Numbered from the stretch's first letter, positions 44,471 through 56,798 are shown. The stretch: DNA of 64,000 bases from Glandiceps talaboti (GCF_964340395.1 NC_135549.1:34081832-34145831); one strand, 5' to 3'. The notes: generated from the sequence alone by a model not told the origin. Translations and numbers: made by a program.

Positions 44471-46140
44471 GTACCGGTCGGAATACAAATGGTGAACGAA
44501 GCTAAAGCAATAGAAAGAATACAAGAGACTAAAAACTACCCAGGTGCTAAAAAGGCGTGAAAACCCTAGAAGTTTTTGTGGAAGCAATTCAATCGCCTTT
44601 GTTTAAGCCATTGGGTGAGAGTGTGGTAGGAGTGTTAGTTATTTTCTTATCAAGCTGATTCTTTCCTATTTAGAGAAGACTTTACTAAGTCCAGAGAAAT
44701 GGAAGTGATCGATGTTTTGCCCCTGGGCTTTAGAAACGACATCATGTAACTGGAGTGTCGCTATGAGTTCTGATGCTGTAGAGATGTCGTCCTTTGTTTC
44801 TGATCTGAAGTTCTTTTTCAGTCTCCCATATATATTAAAGAGTACATGCAAAGGGTGATACTTTTTTTTCGTAAATATGTTTATTTTGCCATTTGCCATA
44901 AAGGACATTGGGTTTTGTGACAGTATAGAATAGCTCTGACATGAGAAATTGCGTGAAAAATGAGCCACTCTAGGCTCAGCCACAGAGCACCTCAGGAAGT
45001 ACTTTTCATTTGCATATGCATAGGACAGATTTTGGAACATCGTGGCGTCACTTGAGGAACACAATCGTCCTCCTAAGTTTATCTTTTACATGCAAAGCCG
45101 TTAGGGCCGAGCCAAAAGGTCCTCACAACCGGTTTTCGCAAGAACACAACATTGAATATTCGTCAGATGCCTCAAGTGTAGAGCAATACACTCCAGCATT
45201 AACATCTGATGGTGTGATTTAGCCATATTCATTAGAACCGACATAGTTCATATGCCAGTGAATAAGTGAGGAAGGTTGTGGTCAACCACAGAGACTTAAT
45301 GACACTGCTTTATAAGTTTTTTTTCCGATGTAAATGTAAGTGTCCTTTGTTGACATAACTATTCAATGGGTGGAAAACAGCTCTCCTTGACAATCTAAAT
45401 TATCAAATATTTCCGTACCCATCAACATACAGAGATCGGATGAGAATGGCTTCAAGAGTTCCCCATAATATTCTCTCAAGTTGTTCAGATGTAGCAGGTG
45501 TCGTAACAGTACATTCGATCTATGGCCATTCAAATTCTTCGCGAAAGTAGACCCACAAATTCGTTAGAGCAGAACGTTTTGTTGGATAACCATCCCTCTT
45601 GAAAGCTATGTGTACACGCACTTTATTTCATTTTTTCCTGCTTGTTATATTCAAGCGTTCAACAGATGTGAGCAATCAAAATATACTTGCCGTATGCTGA
45701 AAATTCCTCTGTTTTTTGTCGCTTGATCATCAAGCAGTGCTTTTCACGACGTATTTTTGTCTTCAAATACATATGTTTTTAAGGTTGCAGTACGGAAAGT
45801 AATCTTTCCATTGATGTATAATACATGAAGATCGGACGATAGGGAAAAATGGGAACTTTTTAGTGTCACCATGTGTATACACGGACGACCGCTCACCAAG
45901 TATGGACGGTTTGATACCGTCATTTTTCATTCACTTTTATTCAAACATAATTATGATTGCCGTTTCAACATCAAAAATTATTTTTAACTTTAAAAGAAAT
46001 AAATGCATACAATTACATGGTATCTCCAATGAAATGTGGCAGCTTTTTTTGTGAAAGTATAAAATGTATATAGAGCAATTAGAAATCCAACTAACGATGA
46101 GTAGATCATATCAAGTACGTCCAGACAGGCTGCCCACGTT
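44471..46140. other. Intron 5 sequence, no gene recognised
   Basis: A minus-strand open frame of 132 codons lies at 44666-45064. It has no recognised domain, and neither a start context nor splice partners convince. The rest shows nothing identifiable. Confidence 0.35.
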
Positions 46141-46193
46141 GTACAGACTAGTCGACTATGGTGAACTTATTGTTAGTGACAGTGATTGAACAC

Positions 46194-46373
46194 GAGGGTA
46201 GGTGCGGGTACCATCATTACCATGAGGGTAGGTGCGGGTACCATCATTACCATGAGGGCAGGTGCGGGTACCATCATTACCATGAGGGTAGGTGCGGGTA
46301 CCATCATTACCATGAGGGCAGGTGCGGGTACCATCATTACCATGAGGGTAGGTGCGAGTACTATCATTACCAT
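46194..46373 (+). repeat. 30-bp minisatellite, six units
   Basis: Unit GAGGGTAGGTGCGGGTACCA TCATTACCAT begins at 46194, 46224, 46254, 46284, 46314 and 46344. Units three and five have GGCAGG instead of GGTAGG and the last has GCGAGTACT. All three plus-strand frames stay open because 30 is a multiple of three (for example EGRCGYHHYH). Confidence 0.97.
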
Positions 46374-47277
46374 TTTCCAGCTTTTAGTTTAGTTCTTATT
46401 AAATATCGTAATTCTGGTGGTTTTGCTGTGTATTTGATTTTATTTAGTAGACCAAAACGAGAATAGTTAAATTTACCCAGTTCTGGACCACTGAAAATTA
46501 ACAGGAAAACGTGCTAGTCCCGCAAAACACCTCTAACTTACACATTTTGGAAATTAGATTGCTAGATTATGTGGTTTGGAATGATCACTGCGAAGATAAG
46601 AGCATGTTTTTCACACAGTTCGGTTTGCTTTCAGTTGAGCTAGCTAGCCCGCAGGATATGCTAATTGGTGAGTGGGACCAGAATATGATGTCACTCTTTG
46701 GTGCACGCCTGCTCAGATTTCAAGTTCATGGTGTCATTTCAACTGCGACTGTGCAGTAAATCGATACTGTATACTCCCGATATGGAATGGTGTGGACCTG
46801 ATTTAAGGAACAGCCCGGAATTTACTTCCCGAACCCAGTGTAATTGATGAAGGTTCCATAAGAAATCAAAACGTTTTCTGTTGAAAAGAAAAAAAACTTA
46901 TTGGAACAATTGCAATAGATCCCACTGGTATTTACAAACTTGTCTGTTCTAGTGAAATAAAACAATTCTAGCAGTCTTGCCAATAAAGTTCGAGTTGTCA
47001 TTCCCTCACTGTCACATCCTCAACATTATAAGTACTTCTTCGGCATTTTATACATATCATTCTGATGACATGCTAAAATGTTTAATTATTCAGTTACAGT
47101 CTAGATTGTATGGATTTACAGAATGAATTGATTGCATATGCAGGACAATACATTCCTAGGATTTTAAGTATGTCTAATGTCACCATCTGATGGCGGATCC
47201 ACAATATACAATAATTGTTTTCTCCTCCATAATATTTTTTGTTTAATTCTGATCAGTTTATAATATTTTCTTGATAG
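46374..47277. other. Intron 5 tail, no gene recognised
   Basis: An 82-codon plus-strand frame (46511-46759) has no recognised family. The sequence ends in TATAATATTTTCTTGATAG, the acceptor of kinase exon 6. Confidence 0.45.
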
Positions 47278-47374
47278 GTGGCGCACCATATGCTGGTATA
47301 CCTATGAAGCAGATGTTGCCGTTGTTAGAGTCTGGTTATCGTATGTTAAAACCAACTGGGTGCAGAAAAGAAAT
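47278..47374 (+). CDS. Receptor tyrosine kinase, exon 6: alpha-G region
   Basis: Acceptor TTTTCTTGATAG| at 47277; donor GAAAT|GTAAGC at 47374/47375; phase 1 in, phase 2 out, 97 bases. It encodes GAPYAGIPMKQMLPLLESGY and RMLKPTGCRKE. The xPYxGIP...LLxxGxRMxxPxxC pattern is that of FGFR/RET-group kinases. The codon split with exon 7 gives Ile. The upstream intron is 10.8 kb and the downstream one 13.4 kb. Confidence 0.9.
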
Positions 47375-47719
47375 GTAAGCTAATTAAATGTTGTTGTCGT
47401 GCTTAAACAGTTTACAAACATGTTAATTTTGTTAAGGAATAGATGGCTCAGCTTGTCACAACATGTGAAAGCAAATAAAACACATTTGTTCTCGGAATGT
47501 TCAGGATAGTACATAGTTTGGTTACTTTAGTAAGGGCAGCTCTTCTATTGTTTATGTTCTCATGACCAGTAACCCTGTATTTCTTTGGTTGAACAAATAA
47601 TAAAACCAATAAAAGCCAATTAGTAAAAGATATAAAGGTACTGATATACAGATGGCAACACCAAAAGCAAGTAGTCCATGGGCCAGAGGGGGTTACCGTG
47701 CACTCCCCCCCCCCCAACA

Positions 47720-48120
47720 TACACACAAACCTCGAACATATGTATCCTTTTGTTAATTGGAGTCTACTGAATGAGAAACAAAATGTTAACAGTGAAAGTT
47801 TTGGGATGCACTACCTGTTTGGCCTCGATTTCAAATTCCATGTGCCTCACGGAATGGCGTTGAAAAGTTGAGGGTAGGGGTAACACATTGTCTTCCATAC
47901 GAAACATGCAGGCACGGACTGTATTATCAAATACATACATGGAAAGCTTAGGAAATTTCCTTTCTAAGCATATAATTCTTGCCATACATATGCCAAGAAA
48001 TAAAAAAATTTGGAGGCTTTAAGTTGCCGATTTTTGAAAAATCGATAATTTTACCGCAAAATTATGTAAACTCTTTCCATTATTTTTTTAATAACACGAT
48101 CTGATACACAAACAGACTGA
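47720..48120. repeat. Second copy of the 42420-42790 dispersed repeat
   Basis: See 42420. A C8 homopolymer-like run (47704-47713) precedes it. Similarity fades after TAACACGATCTGATACACA at about 48110. Confidence 0.7.
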
Positions 48121-49380
48121 TTTTCAACTAATTTGTGTATCAAGTTACCATCCTACGATATTCACAAACAATTTGTACATGATGCATGACCTGTGTGTTT
48201 TTCGGAGCACAGAAAAAATGCTGCAAACAAGACCCAGAAGCTAGTGCTCTGTACAGCAGTTTGAATTTCCCGCATTTGCATAGATTAGCCATAATCCTCT
48301 TTATATAGGGCAGTTCTGTCTTTAACTCAAACACAGTCACTGTTATATACACATACACTTTTTATTTCGGGCATGCTAACAAAGACTGAAATTGTGAGGG
48401 CAACAAAGAAAAATACAACCAATTGACAAAGGGCGATAAACACGGGGTTTGATTGAATTGCTCAAGCGTAGAACTCCGAAATTTGATAGCATAAATATTA
48501 AATGTAACATTTCTGTATGTATTCAAAACTCAAGGTGTGGGCTATTCCCCGCAAAAAGTCCAGTACAAGACGATTCTCGAAATCGGCAACAATATTTTTT
48601 AGAATTTAGGAATCTGATTGCATGAATACTAAAACATTACTATATTCAAAGCTCGAGGTTGAGGACTAGTCCCCGCAAAACGTTTGCACTACGTACAGTA
48701 GAAATGCTAAGTAAACCCTAACGCTTTTCTTGGTCGAATCGTGTGCCATAACAGTCCATTTGTTTGGGGCATTTGTCCTACGGGGGCGTTTGTCCGGGGG
48801 CATTTGTCCGGGGGCATTTGTCCTGTTACCCTCATTTAGATATTCTTCCTTATAATAAAACATTTACTGATAAAACGGCAGATCTCTTTTTTTAATATTT
48901 GGTGGCCCTGAAAAACTATTAACACTAGGGACGCAATTTAAGATCCACTCTTTGAAGATCCGCTTTCAATTGTGTTCGACGTTGTCTTTGGTTAAAATGT
49001 TGTTTGATATAATTATCTCATTGCACTGACACTTGCATTATTTATTCCGCAATTCATTTTGAAGTGACACTTTGCTATGGAAAGAATGGGCTCTGAATTT
49101 GTCACCAGAGCTGTACCTTCGACATGACATCAAAATCCAAACTTCAATTTCCATTATAATGATAATGACAAGGGGAATCCACTGAGTTCACCTTGGGTTC
49201 CGACATAAAGGAGGGCCATGAAAGTTTTGGGAGTTGGGTAAAGAAAGGGATTATTGTGTTGTGTTACTTATTTGAGAAAGCACTATCCAATTTTTTTTTA
49301 TTTAGAAGTTTGTTATTTTTTACTTTGAATGTGACATCTTTCCGGCAGCTACTTTGAAAGATACATTAGGCCAGAAACAA
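48121..49380. other. Intron 6 sequence, no gene
   Basis: Only a short GGGGGCATTTGTCC tandem repeat (four units, 48766-48823) stands out. Confidence 0.5.
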
Positions 49381-49394
49381 TGAAAAAGTTGTTC

Positions 49395-50175
49395 AACCTA
49401 CCCATATATATTTTTTTGGTGATGGGAAATACATCCTCATGCGGGCTTCGCATGTCAGTAAAATGCACACTTTGTTTCAAAATTAAAGATATTTCTTTAT
49501 ATTTTCTGAATAGTACATGTAACAATATACATTTGAGTCCATTCCAAGTTATATAATATCTTATACAGTGGTTTACTTGGCTCTGATGATGCATACAGGC
49601 ATGAATTGAGATTAAATTAAGCTGTTGCATATCCAATGTGCACTAAAAAGAATTGAACAAAGGTTTACGATCATGGAAAAGGGCTGAACAGTCATTGCGC
49701 CATCAAAAGTCTGAAGGTCTTTAAATGGTTTCACGTTTGGTCTTCATTCGGGATTCTTTGGAACCAAATTAAACTTCAGGAGAAGTCATTTACGAAAGAA
49801 GTCATTTACGAAGTGCACATCCGCAAAATATCTTTCAGCGTTGCCATAACAAAATACACTTCCAGATAATGAGTAATGCATTTCAATTCTGGTATTTTAT
49901 TACCATATTCAAGCATTGTATGACTTTAAATTATGTCTATGGTTTGATATTGTATGTCTGTAAATGGCCTCCTACACTGTCTTAATTTCATTTTTTCACC
50001 TTTGGAGCTGTCTCCTTCAAATCAGTAGCAATCAAGGTGATAATTGTCTTTCTCCCAAATCAACATGGAAGGTGGCTCGCTAATTACCTCCCTGTATAGG
50101 GTATAGCTAATTAGAGACATCTTCTTATGCATGTGAAATCCACATCCTGTGTAAAGTAATCTCGTTCTGAGTATT
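49395..50175 (+). repeat. Dispersed ~780-bp repeat, copy 2
   Basis: Matches 34985-35720 in the same orientation, with small indels including a duplicated GAAGTCATTTACGA at about 49780-49810. Confidence 0.7.
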
Positions 50176-51540
50176 ATTGTAGTTGGCTATCACTGTTATT
50201 TTTATTAATATATTATTGTACCATATCATTTTATATCTCCACTGTAGTGTAAGTGAAAGAAGGGGTGGTTAAAATAATCTCGAGTTTCATTTGGCAGGGC
50301 TTAACATTTTTTTTGAAATGAGAGGGTAGAGGAGCTACAATATTTGTTTAACCGTAAATTGTGTACATTATAAATTTCCCTAACTGTAGCTATGCAAACA
50401 AATTGCAAGAGATAGTATCAAGATGACTGAATAATTAAGGTCTATCAAAACCCGACTTGAACTAGTTTGCAATCATTATATATGGTTGAGTAAACATCCT
50501 GTCAAGCATTGTGAAAAATGAAATCAACCTACCTACCCAATGTGATGGGTTAGATTGTCCGTTGAAAAGCTTTTTTATTTTTACTGGCCTTACATATGAT
50601 ATTTTATTGCGTATGCTAAAATATATATTACGTAAATTGCATGCAAATTTATGTAAACTAGCCACCTGAATTTTAAATGTCTGATTGCACCAAGACAAAG
50701 TTCTGCCCCCCTCCCCCCTGGCAATTTGGTTAGGCTACGGCCCTGTAAGTATCGAGAATGAAATATACACTGAGCTTGAATATGCACTGAGCTTGAGCCA
50801 AATTTAGGATCATGACTGCAATTGATATAACCAATTAAGTTCTTTACGTCAAATTAGTTAATACCAAGTTCAAACAATCTCTACTAACCAGTCCTATCTC
50901 TTGTTAATTGACCAATCAAGTGAAGGTCAATATCAAATTCGAGCCAGTATGTATGGAATGTAGGAACGTTTTTTTTTTGTTAGATGTCAATAAAGTACGA
51001 GTAGCTGTCTTTATAGTACTTGGTTGTACAATTCCCTTATCCTATAGTAAGCTCACCCTAAATAAAGATTTGCTACAAAAGTTATGACAGACTTTATCAT
51101 TTGCTATCTGATTTGCTGTCTGATTAGTGGCCTTACAGGTCATGTCTGCTGTTACAGTAGTTTATAGAAAAGAAACTACTTTGGGTGTTTCGATAAAATT
51201 GAAAAAATGAGGTGACCTTGTAATTAAACTATGACCTTGACCGTGGATCGAAAGATCATGTAAGTGAGTTGCCCGTCCTCTAAAACCTATACATCGACGC
51301 TTCCATCATATCTATAACACTTCGGGACCCTTAGATATTTTCATATTTTGGTGTAATCACATATCTCGATTCCAGTTTTCTAAGGAACAGAATTTTGTTA
51401 TGAAGAAAAGCCATAATATGCTTTTGCTAAAACTTTTCTGAAAGACTATAACATTTGCTATTTGAGACCAATTTTCAGGCTTACACTTTCTGTCTTGGTG
51501 ATAGTTAGGGAAAACACCTGTGAATGCTTCGATTAAAAAG
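50176..51540. other. Intron 6 sequence with one old tandem unit, no gene
   Basis: 51130-51340 (GGTGACCTTGTAATTAAACT, GACCTTGACCGTGGAT, CATCATATCTATAACACTTC) is weakly repeated at 51820-52010. The two are separated by a LINE 3' end at 51543. Confidence 0.45.
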
Positions 51541-51542
51541 TG

Positions 51543-51830
51543 AAAATATTTACATTTACATTTACATTTATTTATTTTCTATAGCGCCCTTTCTATTTTA
51601 AAACACATTCAAAAGCGCTGAACAGTTACAGTTAAAATTTAAAATTAAAGAAAAACAAGCATTGGGAAATGAAATAAAATTAAGTATATAAAAGTTAAAC
51701 TCTTGAGATAAAAGACCCCATAAAACTAATAAAATACTACAATAAAAAATATCTTTTTGCTGTATTGTTCCTGAAAATCTATATAATTTGCTATTGTCTA
51801 TGTGATTTTCATATGTAAAGACCATGTCTG
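51543..51830 (-). mobile_element. LINE 3' end fragment
   Basis: (ATTTAC)n ATTTATTTTCTATAGCGCCC TTTCTATTTTAAAACACATT CAAAAGCGCTG is, on the minus strand, a stem-bearing 3' UTR with an AAATGT tail. It is the same type as the tail at 52853. Confidence 0.6.
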
Positions 51831-52852
51831 ATGTTAGCTAGAGAAATGATTCCGACGATGAGTTAATAATTACAAACAATTAAGATGGCCTTGAATTTTG
51901 ACACAATGACCTTGACGTTGGATTGAAACGGTCATGTAATCAGTGAATTGTCTGTCCTCAAAACTCTGTATACAAACCCTTACATCATATCAATAACACT
52001 TCCAGGTATCATTAGAGTAAATGTCAGCACATCTGATGGTAGGGGAAATTTGGAGATTTAAGGCAATTTTAGACAATCTTGGCAAACATTTCACATTTTG
52101 AAAAGACAATATCATCTCGAATTATCATAGGGTGAAAATATTTAAGAAAAGTGTAATACCATTATGACAGTAAACGGTTGGTGCATCTGATTGTTGGTTG
52201 AATGCATGAGTGACCTCTGGGGGTGAGGGAGTCCTTGGGGCTTTCCCCTGACAGATATGGAAAAATGTGTTTCATTTAAGATAATGTTTAGGTTATTCAT
52301 AGCATTTGAGGTACTATTTCGAAGCTTTGAGAAGCTAATGTAAATGTAAGTTACATGTCACATAAAAATGGCCCGTAGTATTGGTACAGGGGCATTAGTA
52401 TTACATGTATAGTAAAGTCACTGTATGTATGTTAGAGAACTTTAGGTGGTCATACCTGGTGTATAATAGAAACTGGAATCTGATGAGATATGGTGATTTG
52501 TAGTGTCGATAACATGTAGTGTCCAAAATATAAAGTGTATAAATCCCTTCTTTGACAAGTGTATACTGAAGAGTAGAACAATTTAGATTAACTTCTTTTA
52601 TAAACTATCTAAGATTACCATTACGAAACATTCAAGTTCACCCCAAAGTGCACTATAAGTGAAGCATTGATTGTGAAACAGGCAAACATTTACATAACGT
52701 GTTCTGTAACTAGTGTGGTAGCTAATTAATACATGTGTATAGTAATGTTTGAACTCTTACATGAAGTTACATTAAAGAATTGATGTAAGAAACATGGACA
52801 CGAATAAATATTTGCAGGTACCACATTTCAGACAAGGCTATATGCCATTGTA

Positions 52853-53830
52853 AAGTTTAAAGTTTAAAGTTTATATATTTTCTAAAGCACCTTTTCTATT
52901 CATTAATATTCAAAAGCGCTGTCCATACAATAGATTTAAAGTACGGTAAAACAATCAAACAAATAGAGCTAAAAGCAACAAACTGGTTACAATAATTATA
53001 AAAAGGCTAAAATGACAACTTAGTAAAAGACACATGGTAATAAATTAATACAGCTTATAATATTGTTTAAACTTATGTGTTTAAAAAGTTCAACATCAGT
53101 GATCAACATCCACGTTTGAATATCAGTAATACATTTCTGTAAAGAACTTGTAATACTAGTTTGACTATCTGTCCGAGGTGTGAACACTTTTAATATCTGC
53201 GTATCATCAACATACCCATAAGAAGTGATCATATGATTATTAATTGCTTTAAATAAAGAACTAGCATAAGCTGTAAAAGGCACTGGTCCAAGGCAGGATC
53301 CCTGTGGAACACCAAACTTCAGACAAGTACTGTCAGATAAACTTCCAGAAACTGAAACTCGTTGAGATCTATTGGCTGCATATGAAGCAAGCCAACTTAG
53401 AGATGTTCTATTCAATCCAAAGTCATTCTCCATTGTAGCAACATACTGTGATCAATTGTGTCAAAGGCTGCGCTGAGGTCGAGTAACACCAACAATGCCA
53501 CCTGTTGACGGCCAATACACTGAAATATGTCTAATGCAACTTTACAAAGAGCAGTTTCAGTACTGTGAAATTGTCTGTATGCGGATTCATTGATAGGTAA
53601 AAAGGAGCATTGATATGATTTGAAAATTGAGCAACAACTATACGTTCTAATTTTGAAACAAAATTTCAGTTGCTGACTGGTCTATAATTGGATAGATTAA
53701 TTCCGGCATCTGATTTGTTCATGAGTGGAGTGACAATTGCATCTTTCCATGTGTCTAAGAACACTTCATTACGTAGTGAACAGTTGGTCACGGAAGTGAT
53801 AATTGGAATCGGGGCATCCAGACATTTTTT
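52853..53830 (-). pseudogene. LINE reverse transcriptase fragment
   Basis: Reading from 53830 on the minus strand: RNEVFLDTWKDAIVTPLMNK, LSNYRPVSN, FHSTETAL, LVLLDLSAAFDTIDH, SLSWLASYAANRSQRVSVSG, FGVPQGSCLGPVPFTAYA and YVDDTQI (catalytic box with Val in place of Ala), then a C-terminal stub and a 3' UTR with GCGCTTTTGAATATTAATGA. It carries several frameshifts and its 5' end is cut by the G-rich element at 53831. Confidence 0.75.
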
Positions 53831-54099
53831 AGGGACCGGCCAGTTTCTTCGGCCGGGGGGCGGGGGGGGGGAATTTGTAGGGGAGGGGGTAAGCCTGTTT
53901 TTGAAATTGGCAGTAGGGGTGGTCATGCTGTTTTGGAAATTGTGGATAGGGGGGTTATTGTGTTTTGGAATGTGATGGAAGAAAAACAAGCTTTTCTACA
54001 ATAGCATATAGCCTTATCTGAAATGTGGTACATGTAAATATTTGCTCTTGTCCCTGTTTCGTACATGAATTCTATAATATTACTTATTAGCTCAAACAT

Positions 54100-54147
54100 A
54101 ACTATACATATACATATACATATAAACATACATATACATATACATAA

Positions 54148-54181
<34 letters not shown>

Positions 54182-54182
54182 G
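54100..54182. repeat. (ACATAT)n microsatellite
   Basis: Hexamer ACATAT repeated with two AAACAT interruptions. Confidence 0.9.
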
Positions 54183-54589
54183 TATTACCTAGCTACCACA
54201 TTAGTTACAGAACATGTCATGTAAATGCTTGGCTGTTTCACAATCAATGCTTCACTTATATTGCACTTTGGGGCAAAAGTGAACTTGAAGGTTTCGTAAT
54301 GGTAATGTTCATAGATAGTTTATAAAAAGAAGTTAAATATAAATTGTTCTGAACTTGTCAGAAGAGATTAATACACTTTCTATTTTGGAAAGTACATGTT
54401 ATTGACACTACAAATCACCACATCTCATAAGATTCCAGTTTCTATTAAACACTAGGTATGACCACTTAAAGTTCTCTAACATACCGGTGCCTTTACTATA
54501 TATGCAATATTAATGCCCCTATACCAATGCTATGGGCCCATTTTTATGTGACACGGGAAACTTATTTAACTTACATTTACATTAGCTTT

Positions 54590-55720
54590 TCGAAGCTTGG
54601 AAATATTACCTCAAAGGCTATGGACAATCTAAACATTGCCTTAATAGAACCAAAAAACTCCAGATCTGCCAGGGGAAAACTCCACCCCTAGAGGACACTC
54701 ATGCATTCAACCAACAATTAGATACACCAACAAGTTGAACCTTTTTACAGTAACAATGGTATTAAACTTTTCTTAAATACTTTCACCTTATTCTAATTTG
54801 AGATGATGTTGTCTTTTACATGTAAAGATGTGAAATGTTTGCAAAGATAGTCTAAAATTGCCTTAAACTTCAAATCTCCCCTACCGATGATACTACTATT
54901 AGATGTGCTGACCTTTACTATAATGTTGCCATTTAACTTTTTCAGAACATATTTCAACCCTATGTAAGTTATAAAGAATAGTTTCTGATACTTGATGGTG
55001 CTGAATTGTAAAGCATGGATTAAGTTATTGCTTGAAATGGTCTGAATAGCCTAAATATTGGCTTTAGAGTAAGATTCCTCCAGGGCTTCTTGTGGGAAAC
55101 CCCCTCAGACCCCCCCCCCCCACATGTGGTGGACATATCCCATCTCAAACTCTTCCCCCTACCTCTTACTGTCAAGGTGCTATCAAAGTATATTTCAAAA
55201 GTATTTCAACCCTATGTAGTTGCTTTTTACATGTTGGTGGTTGTAAAGCTTGAAAATTGTTGTCTGAAAGGGTCTGGATAGTCTCAAAATTGACTTTTCA
55301 GAGTACAAAAACCCCAGGGCTTCTAGGGGAAGACCCCCTACGACCCCCTCCCCCAATGAGGTGTACACATCCTAGTCTCAAGCTCTTCCCCTACCTCTTA
55401 CTGTCAGGATGCTATCCAACTATATTTCAAAATTATTTCAATCTTATGTAGTTGCTTTTCACATGTTGGTGCTGTCTTGTAAAGCTTAGAAATTATTTTC
55501 TGAAAATGTCTTAATAGTCTCAAAATTGACTTTTCAGAGTTAAAAACCTCCTCGCCTTCTAGGGGGAGACCACTAAGACCCCCCCCCCCAATAAAAGATG
55601 TACATGTATTCCCCTTCCAAGCTTTCCCCCTACCTTTGACTGCAAAGATGCTGTTAAACTCATTTTGGAATATATTTACCCTGTGTAGTCAATAATTACA
55701 ATTATGATAGTGCTATCCTG
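54590..55720. repeat. ~235-bp tandem repeats with C homopolymers
   Basis: Four to five diverged units, each with TGTAAAGCTT...TCTGAAA.GGTCT, CAAAATTGACTTTTCAGAGT, CCAGGGCTTCT, GGGGAAGACCCCC(C)n and TACCTCTTACTGTCA.GATGC TAT. The C run grows to 10 or more in some units. One or two units lie within the arms of the inverted repeat at 52012-54925. Confidence 0.75.
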
Positions 55721-56337
55721 GGATCTTATAAAGTATTTGCAAGACAGTCAAGCAATCCACACTGAGTCACGATAAAAAATTATATGGGGGGGGGGGGCAT
55801 CATGTTTTAGAATTAAGGGATAGGGGGGTCAGCCAGTTTTAATGGTTTTACAGATGGGGGGGGGGGGGTCAGTGACTTTTTGTCGGCCCGATTCAAGAAT
55901 CCCCCCAGGCTGGAGAAACTGACCAGTCTCTTGGTAACCACATAGGAATTGGATCACTAAGACACTGCTTTGAAGGAGATTTCAGAATGTATCTTAGTAC
56001 TTCGTCACGTGATATTGTAGAAAGGGATTCTTTGATTCAATCATAATCCAAAAAACAATGACCATGACCCCCCCCCCCCCCCCCCACTGCCCATTTCAAA
56101 ATCTGGATGACACCCCCCCCCCCACGCCCAGCCGAAGAAACTGGCCGGTCCCTTATATACAAACTACTAATTTACATATGAATGGCCTTGACTAAAAATA
56201 ACTCTCTAACTATTGGAATTGACGATATTTCACTTCGCGGTTCGATTTTGTCGTCGAAATGACCTGTCAATCATAACGAAAGGTCGTCTGATCTCTAAAA
56301 GTATCACATACGCCGGGCCTGACTTGGCCGGGCCTGA

Positions 56338-56640
56338 CTTGGACATTTGTAATAACCCGATATTTGTAATAAAAATCACGTTTTCCATGTAATAAAACCG
56401 ACATTTGTAATTAAAAAAAATGACGAAATTTGTAATAAATTCTATGAACGACAAATGTAACAAAAATTGCCGATATTTGTAATGAATTTTAAAAACAGAT
56501 GTAATAAAATTGCCGAAATGTGTAATAAAAAATCACATTGAGGAGGGTCCTTCCTTCGACACGCGTTATCTAATAAATAAAGAAATCCAAGAATGCAAAA
56601 TCGTCACATCAAGCGAAAGTAGATTCAACAAGTATTAATT
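56338..56640. repeat. Minisatellite element terminus, inverted, second copy
   Basis: Aligns with 9185-9430 in the same orientation (ATCACGTTTTCCATGTAATA, ATTGCCGATATTTGTAATGA, TGAGGAGGGTCCTTCCTTC). The continuation GTTATCTAATAAATAAAGAA ATCCAAGAATGCAAAATCGT aligns inverted with 10690-10740. Confidence 0.75.
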
Positions 56641-56700
56641 GAATTGATGAATATACTAATTAATTGAACAAGTTATTAATATTTCAATCAATCCGCATAC

Positions 56701-56763
56701 ATGTATGTATGTATGTATGTATGTATGTATGTATGTATGTATGTATGTATGCACATGTATGTA

Positions 56764-56796
<33 letters not shown>
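56701..56796. repeat. (TATG)n and (GT)n microsatellite
   Basis: Two TATG blocks separated by GCACATG, with an internal GT run. Confidence 0.95.

Positions 56797-56798
<2 letters not shown>

Larger units (their letters stand above)
52012..54925. repeat. Large inverted repeat, ~840-930-bp arms
   Basis: Left arm about 52012-52852, right arm about 53998-54925. Landmarks: CAGCACATCTGATGGTAGGG / CCTACCGATGA...AGATGTGCTG, GGTTGAATGCATGAGTG / CACTCATGCATTCAACC, and ACCACATTTCAGACAAGGCT ATATGCCATTGTA / TACAATAGCATATAGCCTTA TCTGAAATGTGGT. The ~1.15-kb spacer holds a LINE fragment and the left part of a G-rich element, so the arms were either separated by insertion or formed a fold-back element into which these moved. 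Confidence 0.7.
53831..56153. mobile_element. Possible element bounded by inverted GGGACCGGCCAGTTTCTTCGG ends
   Basis: AGGGACCGGCCAGTTTCTTC GGC at 53831-53853 is exactly complemented at 56131-56153. Each end is followed inward by G (or C) homopolymers of 8-17 bases and text such as GGGGGTCA. An internal related block lies at 55785-55925. The span includes the right arm of the 52-55 kb inverted repeat and the 235-bp tandem units, so two separate G-rich elements in opposite orientation are an alternative to one 2.3-kb element. Confidence 0.45.

Noticed and set aside
46158-46466. Secreted repeat protein with an EGRCGYHHYH decapeptide
   Set aside because: The frame exists because the minisatellite unit is 30 bp. 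No start context, signal peptide or flanking coding evidence.
53666-53989. Pro-rich host protein on the minus strand
   Set aside because: The Pro run is the G/C homopolymer and the rest is the LINE reverse transcriptase ending in NYRPVSN.
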